From Micromonospora sp. NBC_01699 (GTDB lineage Bacteria; Actinomycetota; Actinomycetes; Mycobacteriales; Micromonosporaceae), in contig NZ_CP109199.1 of the NCBI RefSeq assembly GCF_036250065.1, forward strand, positions 2,356,001-2,420,000: DNA of 64,000 nucleotides, written 5' to 3'. This document shows positions 44,610 to 52,854 of this stretch, in pieces. The position numbers were made by a program, and so were the translations under genes. The notes under the pieces are model-generated. The model made no database searches, was not told the DNA's origin, and saw only the letters and a program-made list of their open reading frames with translations. Every line of letters starts with the position of its first letter. The stretch's first letter is position 1.

Positions 44610-45641
44610 GTGAAGACGCCGCCGCTGCCGCCGGGAACGCTCGACCGTCTACCGGGGCTGGCCGACCTAGGCAGAACCGCCACCAGACTGCACCCGCGTC
44701 CCGGGGCGGTCGGCGTACGGGACAGCCACGTCGGGGGACCGCTGTGGTGGCCGGCGGACGAACCCCGGCCCACCTGCGAGCACCCGTACATGGTGCGGGA
44801 GGAGGTGCCGATCCCGGCCGAACTGGTGGACCGGATGCGGGCCGCCGAGGCTCGGCGTACGGTCGCTCATCAGCTCGCCGACGGCGAGCGCGAGCTGCGC
44901 GACGAGATCGCCGACCTGGTCGGGCCCGGTTTCACCGGTTGGGGTTCGCGCGACGGCGGCCCGATGGTCGGCTACCGGTACGTCGCCCGCCCGCACCCGA
45001 CGCCCCACCCGATGCTGCCGGTGGCCCAGTTGCGGGCCGACGACGTCCCGGACCTGCCCCGGCCCGGTGGCGCCGACCTGCTCCAGGTGCTCTGGTGCCC
45101 GTTCGAGCACCAGCAGACCCGCAGTTGGGGACCGACGGTGAGCCTGCACTGGCGTCGCGAGGCGGAGCTGACCGGGGTCCCGACCGAGCCGCCGACCGGC
45201 GAGATCGGCGAGATCGGCAACGAGGTCTACCGGCCCCGGCCCTGTCGCCTGCACCCCGAGCAGGTCGTGGAGTACCCATATCCCGAGGAGTTACCGGAGG
45301 AGCTACGGGGACGTGTGGACGACGACTACGTGAGCACGTTCATGATGCCCGGCTGGAAGGTCGGCGGGTACGCCAACTGGAGCGTCACCGATCCACACGA
45401 GACACCCTGCCCGAGTTGCGCCGGCCCGACCGGGTTGACCCTGGTTGTCGATTCGAAGGAGTACGACGGCGGCACCCGCGACCGGTGGCGGCCGGTCGAG
45501 GAGCAGCACCTGGAGTGGGCCGACCCGGAGCGCTTCGACTCGCAAGAGCCGACCGGTGTCCAGGTGGGCAGGTGGGGGGCGCTGCGAATCTTCACCTGTC
45601 CGCGCTGCCCGGACACGCCGTTTCTGCTCGACGTGCAGTGA
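44610..45641 (+). CDS. DUF1963-like protein
   Basis: The 343-residue cytoplasmic protein starts at GTG 44610. SHVGGPLWWPADEPRPTCEHP and the late PVAQLRADDVPDLPRPGGADLLQVLWCP are the marks of the YwqG/DUF1963 fold, and GRWGALRIFTCPRCPDTPFLLDVQ at the end with CPSCAGPTG earlier suggests a zinc pair. The role of the family is unknown; members occur near toxin-immunity genes in other phyla. No such gene is adjacent here. Confidence 0.75.
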   Translation: MKTPPLPPGTLDRLPGLADLGRTATRLHPRPGAVGVRDSHVGGPLWWPADEPRPTCEHPYMVREEVPIPAELVDRMRAAEARRTVAHQLADGERELRDEIADLVGPGFTGWGSRDGGPMVGYRYVARPHPTPHPMLPVAQLRADDVPDLPRPGGADLLQVLWCPFEHQQTRSWGPTVSLHWRREAELTGVPTEPPTGEIGEIGNEVYRPRPCRLHPEQVVEYPYPEELPEELRGRVDDDYVSTFMMPGWKVGGYANWSVTDPHETPCPSCAGPTGLTLVVDSKEYDGGTRDRWRPVEEQHLEWADPERFDSQEPTGVQVGRWGALRIFTCPRCPDTPFLLDVQ

Positions 45642-45650
45642 CCCGAGCGC

Positions 45651-46748
45651 TCACTCCAGGGCGAGCCGGAACCAGTCCACCAGGAGTTCGAGCACTCGCC
45701 GACGACCGTCGAACATGGCCAGGTCGTCGCGGCTGTCGTACTGCTGGCTCCGGTCGGGGTTGTGCCGGTGGAGGGCGGCGAGCATGCCGGGGGCGAGCCA
45801 GAAGTATTTCGCGGCGGCGCCGAGCATGATCGCCCGGCGTACCTCCGCGGCGTCGACGGCCGGGGCGAGTCCGCGCTGGTAGCCGGCGCGGACCGCGTCG
45901 GCCACGTCGTCGAGCAGGTCCACGTCGACCAGGCCGTCGAAGAAGGTGTCCAGGATCAGGTTGGCGGCGTCCTCACCGATCGGGCCCGGCCCGACGAAGG
46001 TCCAGTCGAGCAGCACCGGCCCACTCTCGTCCACGATGAGGTTCATCGGCCACACGTCATGGTGGCCCAGCGTCCGGGGCAGCGCGTCGGTGGCGGCGAG
46101 TACGTCGTACCGCCGTTCCCACAGCGACCGCAACCCCGCGCGCAGGTCCTCGGGCCAGGTCTGCACCGCCACCGGATGGTCCCAGTCCACCGTCTCCGGC
46201 ACCGGCCGCGACGTCGTGTACGCCCGCAGCCAGTCCCGCGACAGCCACTCCGCCCCCGTCTCCCGCCCCAGCCAGGCCGAGTGGGCGACCCCCAGCCGGT
46301 AGCCGAACTCGCCCAACTGCTCCGGTGAGCACCCCATGCCGGGCCGCCCGGGTACGTCCGCCAGCCACAGCGCCACCGACCCGTCGGCCCGGTCGACGGA
46401 GTCGAGCAGCACCGGCGCCCGGATCCCGGCCACCGCGTACGCCTCCGTTGCCAGCCCGGTCCGGTAGGCGAGCACCTCCCGCTGCCAGTAGTTCCAGTGA
46501 GCCGGGTCGGTGCTGGTCGCCCAGTGCGGGGGATGGTCGTCGCGCCGGTTCGGGGTGGCGATCTTGAGGATTGCCGAGCCGGTGTCGCGTTGGACCCGCC
46601 AGATGCCGCCGGTGGCCGCGTTGAACGGGTTGTGTCCCAGCGCCTCCACCGACCACCCGTCCCGGATCAGGTCAGCGCGCTGGCGTGCGACCTGTTCGAG
46701 TACCGCCCGGAGCCCGGCGACGACCTCGGCAAGGCTCACCGACACCAC
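45651..46748 (-). CDS. Aminoglycoside phosphotransferase-family protein
   Basis: The 365-residue protein has the APH/choline-kinase fold: nucleotide-loop region GGIWRVQRDTGSAILKI, catalytic LGHHDVWPMNLIV in which His-Asp replaces the usual His-Gly-Asp, and LLDWTFVGPGPIGEDAANLI with the metal Asp. The catalytic phrase is kept in variant form, so activity is likely but the substrate is unknown. The start lies within a run of GTG codons near 46739-46748 and cannot be set firmly. Confidence 0.82.
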   Translation of the reverse strand: MVSVSLAEVVAGLRAVLEQVARQRADLIRDGWSVEALGHNPFNAATGGIWRVQRDTGSAILKIATPNRRDDHPPHWATSTDPAHWNYWQREVLAYRTGLATEAYAVAGIRAPVLLDSVDRADGSVALWLADVPGRPGMGCSPEQLGEFGYRLGVAHSAWLGRETGAEWLSRDWLRAYTTSRPVPETVDWDHPVAVQTWPEDLRAGLRSLWERRYDVLAATDALPRTLGHHDVWPMNLIVDESGPVLLDWTFVGPGPIGEDAANLILDTFFDGLVDVDLLDDVADAVRAGYQRGLAPAVDAAEVRRAIMLGAAAKYFWLAPGMLAALHRHNPDRSQQYDSRDDLAMFDGRRRVLELLVDWFRLALE

Positions 46749-46817
46749 CTGATGCCCACGGGAACATAGCCTACCGCCGATGTGATCCCACAGTTGACAG
46801 TGCTGCGGCGGCGCTGG

Positions 46818-47744
46818 TTAGCCCGTCCCGACCCGTCCGGCGGTCGCCGGAAGTGTGGCCAGGAACGGGACGAGGGCGGCGGCCAGTTGTTCCGGGGCCT
46901 CCTCGGCCATGTGGTGCCCGCTCTCGATCGGCCCGCCGCCGCGCAGGTCGGACGCCCAGTCGCGCCAGACCGCGAGGACGTCGCCGTACAGGTCCTCCAG
47001 GTCGTCGCGGCTGGACCAGAGGACCAGGGTCGGGCAGTCGACCCGTCGGCCGGCGGCCCGGTCCGCGTCGTCCGCCGCCCGGTCGACGCCGAGACCGGCC
47101 CGGTAGTCCTCCAGCATGGCCCGGACCGTGGCCGGGTCGTGGATCGCCTCCCGGTAGTCGGCGTGGTTCTCGGCGCCCATCCGGTCGGGGTCGCCGCCGT
47201 ACCAGGCGTCGGGGTCGGCGAGGATGGCCCGCTCGGGCTTGTCCGGCTGGGCGAAGAAGAACCAGTGCCACCAGGCGGTCGCGAACCTGCTGCCGGCCCT
47301 GGCCAGCGCCTCACCGATCGGCACGCAGTCGAGCACGGCCAGCCCGGTCACCGCCGTCGGGGCGTCGAGGGCCAGCCGGGTCGCGACGTAGCTGCCCCGG
47401 TCGTGACCGACCACGGCAAACCGCTCGTGGCCGAGCCGGCGCATCAGCTCCACGATGTCGCCGGCCATCGCCCGCTTCGAGTACGGCGCGTGGTCGTCGG
47501 TGGTGGCCGGCTTCGACGAACGGCCGTACCCGCGCAGGTCGGGGCAGACCACCGTGTGACCGGCCGCGACCAGCAGCGGCGCCACCCGGTGCCAGGTGGT
47601 GTGCGTACGCGGGTGGCCGTGCAGCAGCACCACCGGTGGTCCGGAACCGCCGGCGCGTACCCGTAGCCGTGCGGGACCGACGTCGACTGTCTGCTGGTCG
47701 AAGCCCTCGAAGAACACCTCGGCACTGTTCCCGTACCGGTCCAC
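46818..47744 (-). CDS. Alpha/beta hydrolase, haloacetate dehalogenase-like
   Basis: The roughly 308-residue enzyme has the fluoroacetate dehalogenase pattern: VVLLHGHPRTHTTWHRVAPLL with the oxyanion residue, VCPDLRGYGRSSKP, nucleophile Asp in VVGHDRGSYVATRLALD, FFFAQPDKPERAIL, the acid in LVLWSSRDDLEDLYGDVL, and His in ESGHHMAEEAPEQL. Asp as nucleophile distinguishes it from esterases. GTG 47744 is taken as start; a TTG at 47759 is also possible. It hydrolyses small halo-acids or epoxides; the substrate is not known. Confidence 0.87.
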   Translation of the reverse strand: MDRYGNSAEVFFEGFDQQTVDVGPARLRVRAGGSGPPVVLLHGHPRTHTTWHRVAPLLVAAGHTVVCPDLRGYGRSSKPATTDDHAPYSKRAMAGDIVELMRRLGHERFAVVGHDRGSYVATRLALDAPTAVTGLAVLDCVPIGEALARAGSRFATAWWHWFFFAQPDKPERAILADPDAWYGGDPDRMGAENHADYREAIHDPATVRAMLEDYRAGLGVDRAADDADRAAGRRVDCPTLVLWSSRDDLEDLYGDVLAVWRDWASDLRGGGPIESGHHMAEEAPEQLAAALVPFLATLPATAGRVGTG

Positions 47745-47805
47745 CGGCAATCCCCACAACCGTCACCGACTGGTGTGGACGGCGGTCCACCGGCGACAAT
47801 GGGTC

Positions 47806-48843
47806 ATGGGGATCATTCGACCCGAGGACGAGGGTTGGACGGGGGCACTGCGAGAGGTCGCCGAGCGGCAGCGGGCCGAACTCGACCTCCACCCGCCGCC
47901 CTGGCCGGTCTACGGGTTGGCCGATTCGGTGGAGTCCGGCTGGCTCGCCGGTTGGTCCCGGCAGGACGGCATCACCGTCTCGATCGAGATCGGGTACGGG
48001 CTGCCGGTGGACGAGAGCTGGCTGCTGGTGGAGACCCAGCCGCGTACGGGTAGCTTCTTCCACTCCCTCGACCGCCTGCTCGCCGACCAGTTCGCCGCCC
48101 AGGGGCGGGACTACCCGGTGCCCGGCGAACTGCCGGCCGGGTCGGCCCCGGACCTGCCGGCGGCGCCCCGGTCGCAACCGGTCGAGGTGATGGTCGACGG
48201 TACGCCGACGTCCGCGCTGGTCCAACGGGTGGAGGCGTACGTGGTGTGGCGGGCGGTGCTCGACGAGGTGGTGGTGACGGTGACCGGGCGGGGCGTGTCG
48301 ACGCTGCCCGCGCTGGTCCGGCTCACCGACCTCGACTCGTACGTGTCCCGGCGCGGCGAGCACATGACGGCGCTCGACCCCGGACCCCGGCCGGAGCCCG
48401 TACCGCTGACCGGCCCGGACTCGACCCAACCGCTCTGGGCACATCACGGACTGTTGGCGATGACGATCGCCCGGCGGGCCGAGAACGCGGCGCGACGGGC
48501 GCTCAACCGCCCGCACGGCCGGCTCGACGCCGAGTGGGGACCGCGCTGGGACGCGGCGATCCGCCGGCAGCAGGAGCTTCGCGAGCAGAGTGGGACCGAT
48601 GCCCGAGAGACGGTGACGGCGATGGTCGCCCAGGTCGGCGACCTCCAGGAGCGCGCACCCTGGTGGCGGCGGGACCGGCTGCGGCAGCGGGCGCTCAACG
48701 AGGTGGTCTGGGTGACCGCGACCGGCGAGCAGAACGTACGCAGTGCCGCCGCGCAGCTCGCCTGGTCGGTCCAGCCGGAGGCGGGACTCGACGCGTGGCA
48801 GCGGTGGGCGGACGAGCAGGGCTGGGCCGAGGGACGGGGCTGA
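47806..48843 (+). CDS. Hypothetical protein, conserved-looking
   Basis: The 345-residue soluble protein starts at ATG 47806 (MGIIRPEDEGWTGALREVAE). It is rich in Trp and Arg, with long helical stretches (RAENAARRALNRPHGRLDAEWG; RDRLRQRALNEVVWVTATGEQ). No family was recognised. Codon usage is normal for the region. It reads rightward from the gap shared with the dehalogenase gene, and a short tandem repeat follows it. Confidence 0.65.
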   Translation: MGIIRPEDEGWTGALREVAERQRAELDLHPPPWPVYGLADSVESGWLAGWSRQDGITVSIEIGYGLPVDESWLLVETQPRTGSFFHSLDRLLADQFAAQGRDYPVPGELPAGSAPDLPAAPRSQPVEVMVDGTPTSALVQRVEAYVVWRAVLDEVVVTVTGRGVSTLPALVRLTDLDSYVSRRGEHMTALDPGPRPEPVPLTGPDSTQPLWAHHGLLAMTIARRAENAARRALNRPHGRLDAEWGPRWDAAIRRQQELREQSGTDARETVTAMVAQVGDLQERAPWWRRDRLRQRALNEVVWVTATGEQNVRSAAAQLAWSVQPEAGLDAWQRWADEQGWAEGRG

Positions 48844-48918
48844 GCCGATCAGGCCGGGCCGGGGCTGAATCGGTCCGGCCGAGGATCGGGGCTGAGCCGG
48901 TCAGCGGGCCGGGGCGGA
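48838..48918 (+). repeat. Three imperfect copies of a ~26-base repeat
   Basis: The unit GGGGCTGAGCCG-ATCAGGCCGGGCC occurs three times with changes, starting at the stop codon of the hypothetical gene and filling most of the gap to the next convergent gene. It has no obvious hairpin. Confidence 0.5.
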
Positions 48919-48951
48919 CGTGCCCGACCCGCCGATCGGGTCAGCTCGAAC

Positions 48952-49395
48952 TCAGCCGACGGGTTCGAGGATGACGACCGGGATCTGCCGGTCGGTCTTG
49001 GTCTGGTACTCCGCGTACGGCGGGAAGACCGAGACCACGTTCTGCCACAGCGCCGGCTTCTCCTCCGGCGTCGCGGTACGCGCCCGTGCCGCGAAGACGT
49101 CCGCGCCGACCTGGACCGTGACCTCCGGGTTGTCGGTCAGGTTGAGGTACCAGGACGGGTGTTTCGGAGCCCCGCCGCTCGACGCGACCAGCAGCAGGTT
49201 GTCGCCGTCGCGGCCGTAGATCAGCGCGGTCCGGTGCAACTTGCCCGACTTACGACCCCGGACGGTGAGCAGCAGCGTCGGGTAGCCGTTCCAGAACTGG
49301 CCCTCCTTGCCGTCGCTGTCCACGTACGAGCGGATGTGGTTGGCCACCCATTCGCTCGGGCTGTCCTGGACCTCTTCGGTCTCGTGCACTGCCAT
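48952..49395 (-). CDS. F420-dependent nitroreductase-family (DDN-like) protein
   Basis: The 147-residue split beta-barrel protein is like Mycobacterium Ddn: NGYPTLLLTVRGRKSGKLHRTALIYGRDGDNLLLVASSGGAPKHPSWYLNLTDNPEV is the family signature binding deazaflavin F420. Such enzymes reduce quinones or nitro compounds with F420H2. It is of normal length. It is downstream of a 167-residue hypothetical gene on the same strand (19-base gap). Confidence 0.9.
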   Translation of the reverse strand: MAVHETEEVQDSPSEWVANHIRSYVDSDGKEGQFWNGYPTLLLTVRGRKSGKLHRTALIYGRDGDNLLLVASSGGAPKHPSWYLNLTDNPEVTVQVGADVFAARARTATPEEKPALWQNVVSVFPPYAEYQTKTDRQIPVVILEPVG

Positions 49396-49414
49396 CTTCT
49401 CCCTCTCCTTCGGG

Positions 49415-49918
49415 TCAGTCGTTGAGCACCTCGGCGAGCCGGTCCCGGAAGCGTCGCTCGGCGTCGCTCACGGCCTCGCCGCCGATGCCGAGGATGCCGC
49501 CGCTGGGCGCGGCCGACACCACCTGGTCGGCGATCTCGACCAACCAGTGCTCGTACGCGCCAACCTCGCCCTCGTGCACCTTGTTCCCGAGCAGGGTCAC
49601 CACGCTCTTGGCCCGCAGCAGCACGTCGCTGATCAACGCCTGCGGATCGCTCGGCTCGATCACCGGCAGTTCCTCGCCGTTCTCCGGGTCACCGGCGCGG
49701 TTGATCACCTCGCCGGCCACCGCGGCGACCAGCGGGCTGGCCGACTCCCGGCCGGCGGAGATCGCCTCCAGGCCGGCGGCGTTCTCGCTGCGGGTGCGCC
49801 GGGCGCCGTTCGACTCGGCCGCGCTCGCCGCGCTCAGCACCGCCTGCGGCAGGCCGACGAGCAGCCCCCACTCCTCGTCGGAGAACCCGAACTCGGTGAA
49901 TACCGGCTGGTCGGTCAC
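49415..49918 (-). CDS. Hypothetical actinobacterial protein
   Basis: The 167-residue soluble, mostly helical, acidic protein starts with FTEFGFSDEEWGLLVGLPQAVLSAASAAE and has VVSAAPSGGILGIGGEAVSDAERRFRDRLAEVL at the end. The phrase GGILGIGGE.VS.AE is familiar from a widespread actinobacterial family without known function. It is likely co-transcribed with the DDN-like gene. Confidence 0.7.
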   Translation of the reverse strand: MTDQPVFTEFGFSDEEWGLLVGLPQAVLSAASAAESNGARRTRSENAAGLEAISAGRESASPLVAAVAGEVINRAGDPENGEELPVIEPSDPQALISDVLLRAKSVVTLLGNKVHEGEVGAYEHWLVEIADQVVSAAPSGGILGIGGEAVSDAERRFRDRLAEVLND

Positions 49919-50074
49919 GGCATGCCCCTTTCCGTACGTCGATCAACAAGCGAGCGTCCGGTGGCCGACCAGGATCCGGCACCGGACAGGGTTGGATCAG
50001 GTGACAGGTTAGATCAGGTCGACCTCAACGGTGCGTTACCCCCGCGGGCGGTCGTGTCAAACGAGTCGGGCGGC

Positions 50075-50209
50075 TCAGCGGCCGCCCCTGCCGAACACCG
50101 AGCGGATCGCCGCGATCAGCAGCAGCGTCCCGAGTACGGCGCCGACCAGGCGTACGCCGGGGATGTCGTACCAGCTTGTGTCCTGCGCGGCGAGCGGAAT
50201 CAGGCCCAT
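50075..50209 (-). CDS. Small single-span membrane protein
   Basis: The 44-residue protein starts at ATG 50209 (MGLIPLAAQDTSWYDIPGVR). One hydrophobic helix, LVGAVLGTLLLIAAI, lies near the C-terminus, which ends in basic residues (RSVFGRGGR). No family was recognised. It reads leftward from the same gap as the GH3 gene. Confidence 0.55.
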   Translation of the reverse strand: MGLIPLAAQDTSWYDIPGVRLVGAVLGTLLLIAAIRSVFGRGGR

Positions 50210-50248
50210 CCCAGCATTGTCGTACGACTGCCGGAACGGCGCATCCCG

Positions 50249-50280
50249 CTAATAGAAAGGTTTATTGACTATTTCCTGGG
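50249..50280 (+). promoter_or_regulatory. AT-rich promoter patch before GH3 gene
   Basis: CTAATAGAAAGGTTTATTGA (50249-50268) followed by CTATTTCCTGGG is the only AT-rich stretch in this gap and lies about 80-110 bases before the GH3 start. It resembles, loosely, the GAAA-x-TTTC sites seen upstream of sugar-hydrolase genes controlled by ROK-type regulators in actinobacteria. Confidence 0.4.
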
Positions 50281-50356
50281 CCGGTGTGACCATGGCAGCA
50301 CGCGCCGCGACCGGACCGGCGCGTATTCACTGTGGATAACGGGGGTACCGAGCCTG

Positions 50357-51874
50357 ATGAGCACACCGACGGGCGGCCTTTCGATTCTGGCCGCGGCGGT
50401 CCTGCAACCGGGTTTCGAGGGCACTGCCGCTCCGCCGGACTGGGTGCGCCGCTGGCTCGCTGAGGGGCTCGGCGGCGTCGCCCTCTTCGCCCGCAACGTA
50501 CGCGACACCGAGCAGGTGTCCGCCCTCACCGCCGCACTGCGGGCCGAGCGGCCGGACGTGCTGGTGTCGATCGACGAGGAGGCCGGCGACGTCACCCGGT
50601 TCGAGTCCCGGCTCGGCAGCTCCCGGCCCGGCAACCTCGCCCTCGGCGCGATCGACGACCCGGAACTGACCGAGCGGGTGGCCCGCGACCTCGGCGCCGA
50701 CCTGGCCGCCGCCGGCATCACCCTGAACTACGCGCCGGTCGCCGACGTCAACTCCAACCCCGACAACCCGGTCATCGGCGTACGCGCCTTCGGGGCCGAC
50801 TCCGCCCTGGTGGCCCGCCAGACCGCCGCCTGGGTACGCGGACTCCAGGCCGCCGGGGTGGCCGCCTGCGCCAAGCACTTCCCCGGACACGGTGACACCA
50901 GCGTCGACTCGCACATCGACGTACCCCGGATCGGGGCGACCCGGGACCGGCTCGACGCGGTCGAGCTGCCGCCGTTCCGGGCCGCGATCGACGCCGGGGT
51001 GCAGGCCATCATGACCGGTCACCTGCTGGTCCCGGCGATCGACGGCGAGTGGCCGGCGACACTGAGTCGCCGGGTGCTTAACGGACTGCTCCGCGAGGAG
51101 CTCGGCTTCCAGGGTGTGGTGATCACCGACGGGATCGAGATGCGGGCCGTCGCCGACCGCTACGGCCTCGAAGCCGTGGCCGTACGCGCGCTGGCCAGCG
51201 GGGTGGACGCGATCTGCGTCGGTGGCGACCACGCCGACGAGGAGACCGCCCGCCGGCTGCGGGACGCGATAGTCGCCGCGGTGATCAGCGGGGAGCTGCC
51301 GGAGGAGCGACTGGTCGAGGCCGCCAAGCGGGTCGGTCAGCTCGCCGCCTGGACCACCGCCGCCCGCGCCGAGCGGCCGGAGTGGTCCGGTTCGGGTCCG
51401 GACGGTTCGGTGATCGGGCTGGCGGCGGCCCGGCGGGCGGTCCGGGTGATCGCGACCGCCGACGCCGCCGCGCTGCCGCTCACCGGCCCGGCGCACGTGG
51501 TGGAGTTCGCGCCGCCGCGCAACATCGCGATCGGCGCGGAGACGCCGTGGGGAGTGGCCGAGCCGCTCGCCGCACTGCTGCCGGGCACCTCCACGATCCG
51601 GCTGGCCGCCGAGGACCTGCCGGCCGGCGACCGGCTGCCGTCCTCCCTGCTCGCCCCGGCGGTGGGTCGCCCGCTCGTACTGGTGGTCCGGGACCTGCAC
51701 CGGCACGACTGGATGGCCGCCACCGTGGCAGGAATGCTGGCGGTACGCCCCGACGCCGTGGTGGTGGAACTCGGTGTGCCGGAGCTGGTCACCGGCCGGA
51801 TCCACCTGTCGACGTACGGCGCCACCCGGGCCGGTGCCCGGGCGGCGGCCGAACTGCTCGCCGGTCCCTCCTGA
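50357..51874 (+). CDS. GH3 beta-N-acetylhexosaminidase (NagZ-like)
   Basis: The 505-residue enzyme has a GH3 barrel (about 20-340) with KHFPGHGDTSVDSHIDVP, whose Asp/His pair acts in catalysis in NagZ enzymes, LVSIDEEAGDVTRF at the substrate end, and nucleophile Asp in VVITDGIEMRAV. A C-terminal GH3-C-like domain (about 365-500) follows. There is no signal peptide, so it is cytosolic and probably trims GlcNAc from imported muropeptide or chitin fragments. ATG 50357 is taken as start. Confidence 0.9.
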   Translation: MSTPTGGLSILAAAVLQPGFEGTAAPPDWVRRWLAEGLGGVALFARNVRDTEQVSALTAALRAERPDVLVSIDEEAGDVTRFESRLGSSRPGNLALGAIDDPELTERVARDLGADLAAAGITLNYAPVADVNSNPDNPVIGVRAFGADSALVARQTAAWVRGLQAAGVAACAKHFPGHGDTSVDSHIDVPRIGATRDRLDAVELPPFRAAIDAGVQAIMTGHLLVPAIDGEWPATLSRRVLNGLLREELGFQGVVITDGIEMRAVADRYGLEAVAVRALASGVDAICVGGDHADEETARRLRDAIVAAVISGELPEERLVEAAKRVGQLAAWTTAARAERPEWSGSGPDGSVIGLAAARRAVRVIATADAAALPLTGPAHVVEFAPPRNIAIGAETPWGVAEPLAALLPGTSTIRLAAEDLPAGDRLPSSLLAPAVGRPLVLVVRDLHRHDWMAATVAGMLAVRPDAVVVELGVPELVTGRIHLSTYGATRAGARAAAELLAGPS

Positions 51875-51891
51875 AAGGACGATCGACAGCG

Positions 51892-51919
51892 CGCTGGGTC
51901 ACGTGATAGTGACCCAGCG
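51892..51919 (+). terminator. Terminator of the GH3 gene
   Basis: CGCTGGGTCAC (51892-51902) and GTGACCCAGCG (51909-51919) form a perfect 11-bp stem with a 6-base loop, followed by TCTATTT. The stem starts 18 bases after the GH3 stop codon. Confidence 0.8.
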
Positions 51920-52026
51920 TCTATTTGTCGGTCGGGGGTCGATCGCCCACAGTCCATAACGGAATCAATCCAATCTTTACGAAGGGTGCCCCCACCTTCA
52001 CGGCTAGTCGCGGTATTGTCCGTCCG

Positions 52027-52806
52027 GTGACCCCCCGCTGGCAGCGGGCCGCGATGATGCCGTCCTGGATCCGCTGGCTTCCCTGCTCCTTTGTCTACCT
52101 GACCGTCGTCCCTGGCCCGGTGCCGTTCCGGCGCTCGGCCTGGAACGGTCTCGTGCCCTGGGACGACGCGCTCTGGTGCGATCCCGGCGACGTGGAGGAC
52201 TGGGTGGCCCGCTCAAGACAACGCCATCCGCGCCGGGAGGCCGCGCACGCCGAGTTGCACGCGCGCGAGCACTACGACTGGATGGTCGAGGTACGCGGGG
52301 CGCGGATCGACCTGTTCGGCGAGATGTGCCGGCGCCGGGACCTGCCGATCCCGCACACCGTCGGCGAGCTGCTGCCCTGCCTCGTCGGGTTCGGCCTGTT
52401 CGAGGTCGAGCACGACGGCGCCACCACCGACCCGTGGGTACGCCCCCGACTGGACCTTGATCCGCTCGACGTACTGCCGCTCTCGGCCGAGGAACGCGAC
52501 CTTGAGGCCCGCGCCCAGCGCGACGACCGGGCGGTGCTGATGGCCATCGCGGTCCGCCGGCTGGCCCAGCGCACCCGGCGGCGGTGGCGGCGCCGGCAGG
52601 TCAGCACCAACCTGACCGGGCTGGCCGAGGTCTCCGGCCTGCCGGTGGAGCTGACCAGACAGGCCCTGACCGACCTCGGCGAGATCGCCGACCTGAGCCT
52701 GGACTGGCACGACGGCGACGGACGGGTACGACTGACCGTGCCCTGGCCCGACTTCCGGCTGCGCTTCCCGTTCACCGAGCTGCCCGCCCCCGAGCACGCC
52801 GTCTGA
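52027..52806 (+). CDS. DUF6042-like protein
   Basis: The 259-residue soluble protein, taken from GTG 52027, opens MPSWIRWLPCSFVYL-like sequence and has DIPHTVGELLP-type phrases (LPIPHTVGELLPCLVGFGLFEVE) and DVLPLSAEERDLEARAQRDDR in the middle, then a winged-helix-like C-terminus (NLTGLAEVSGLPVELTRQALTDL). It resembles DUF6042 from memory. The C-terminal part may bind DNA. An ATG at 52054 is an alternative start. Confidence 0.55.
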   Translation: MTPRWQRAAMMPSWIRWLPCSFVYLTVVPGPVPFRRSAWNGLVPWDDALWCDPGDVEDWVARSRQRHPRREAAHAELHAREHYDWMVEVRGARIDLFGEMCRRRDLPIPHTVGELLPCLVGFGLFEVEHDGATTDPWVRPRLDLDPLDVLPLSAEERDLEARAQRDDRAVLMAIAVRRLAQRTRRRWRRRQVSTNLTGLAEVSGLPVELTRQALTDLGEIADLSLDWHDGDGRVRLTVPWPDFRLRFPFTELPAPEHAV

Positions 52807-52854
52807 GGTCGACTGCCGAGCACACCGGTCACGGCGGGGCGGCCGGGTGGCGGG

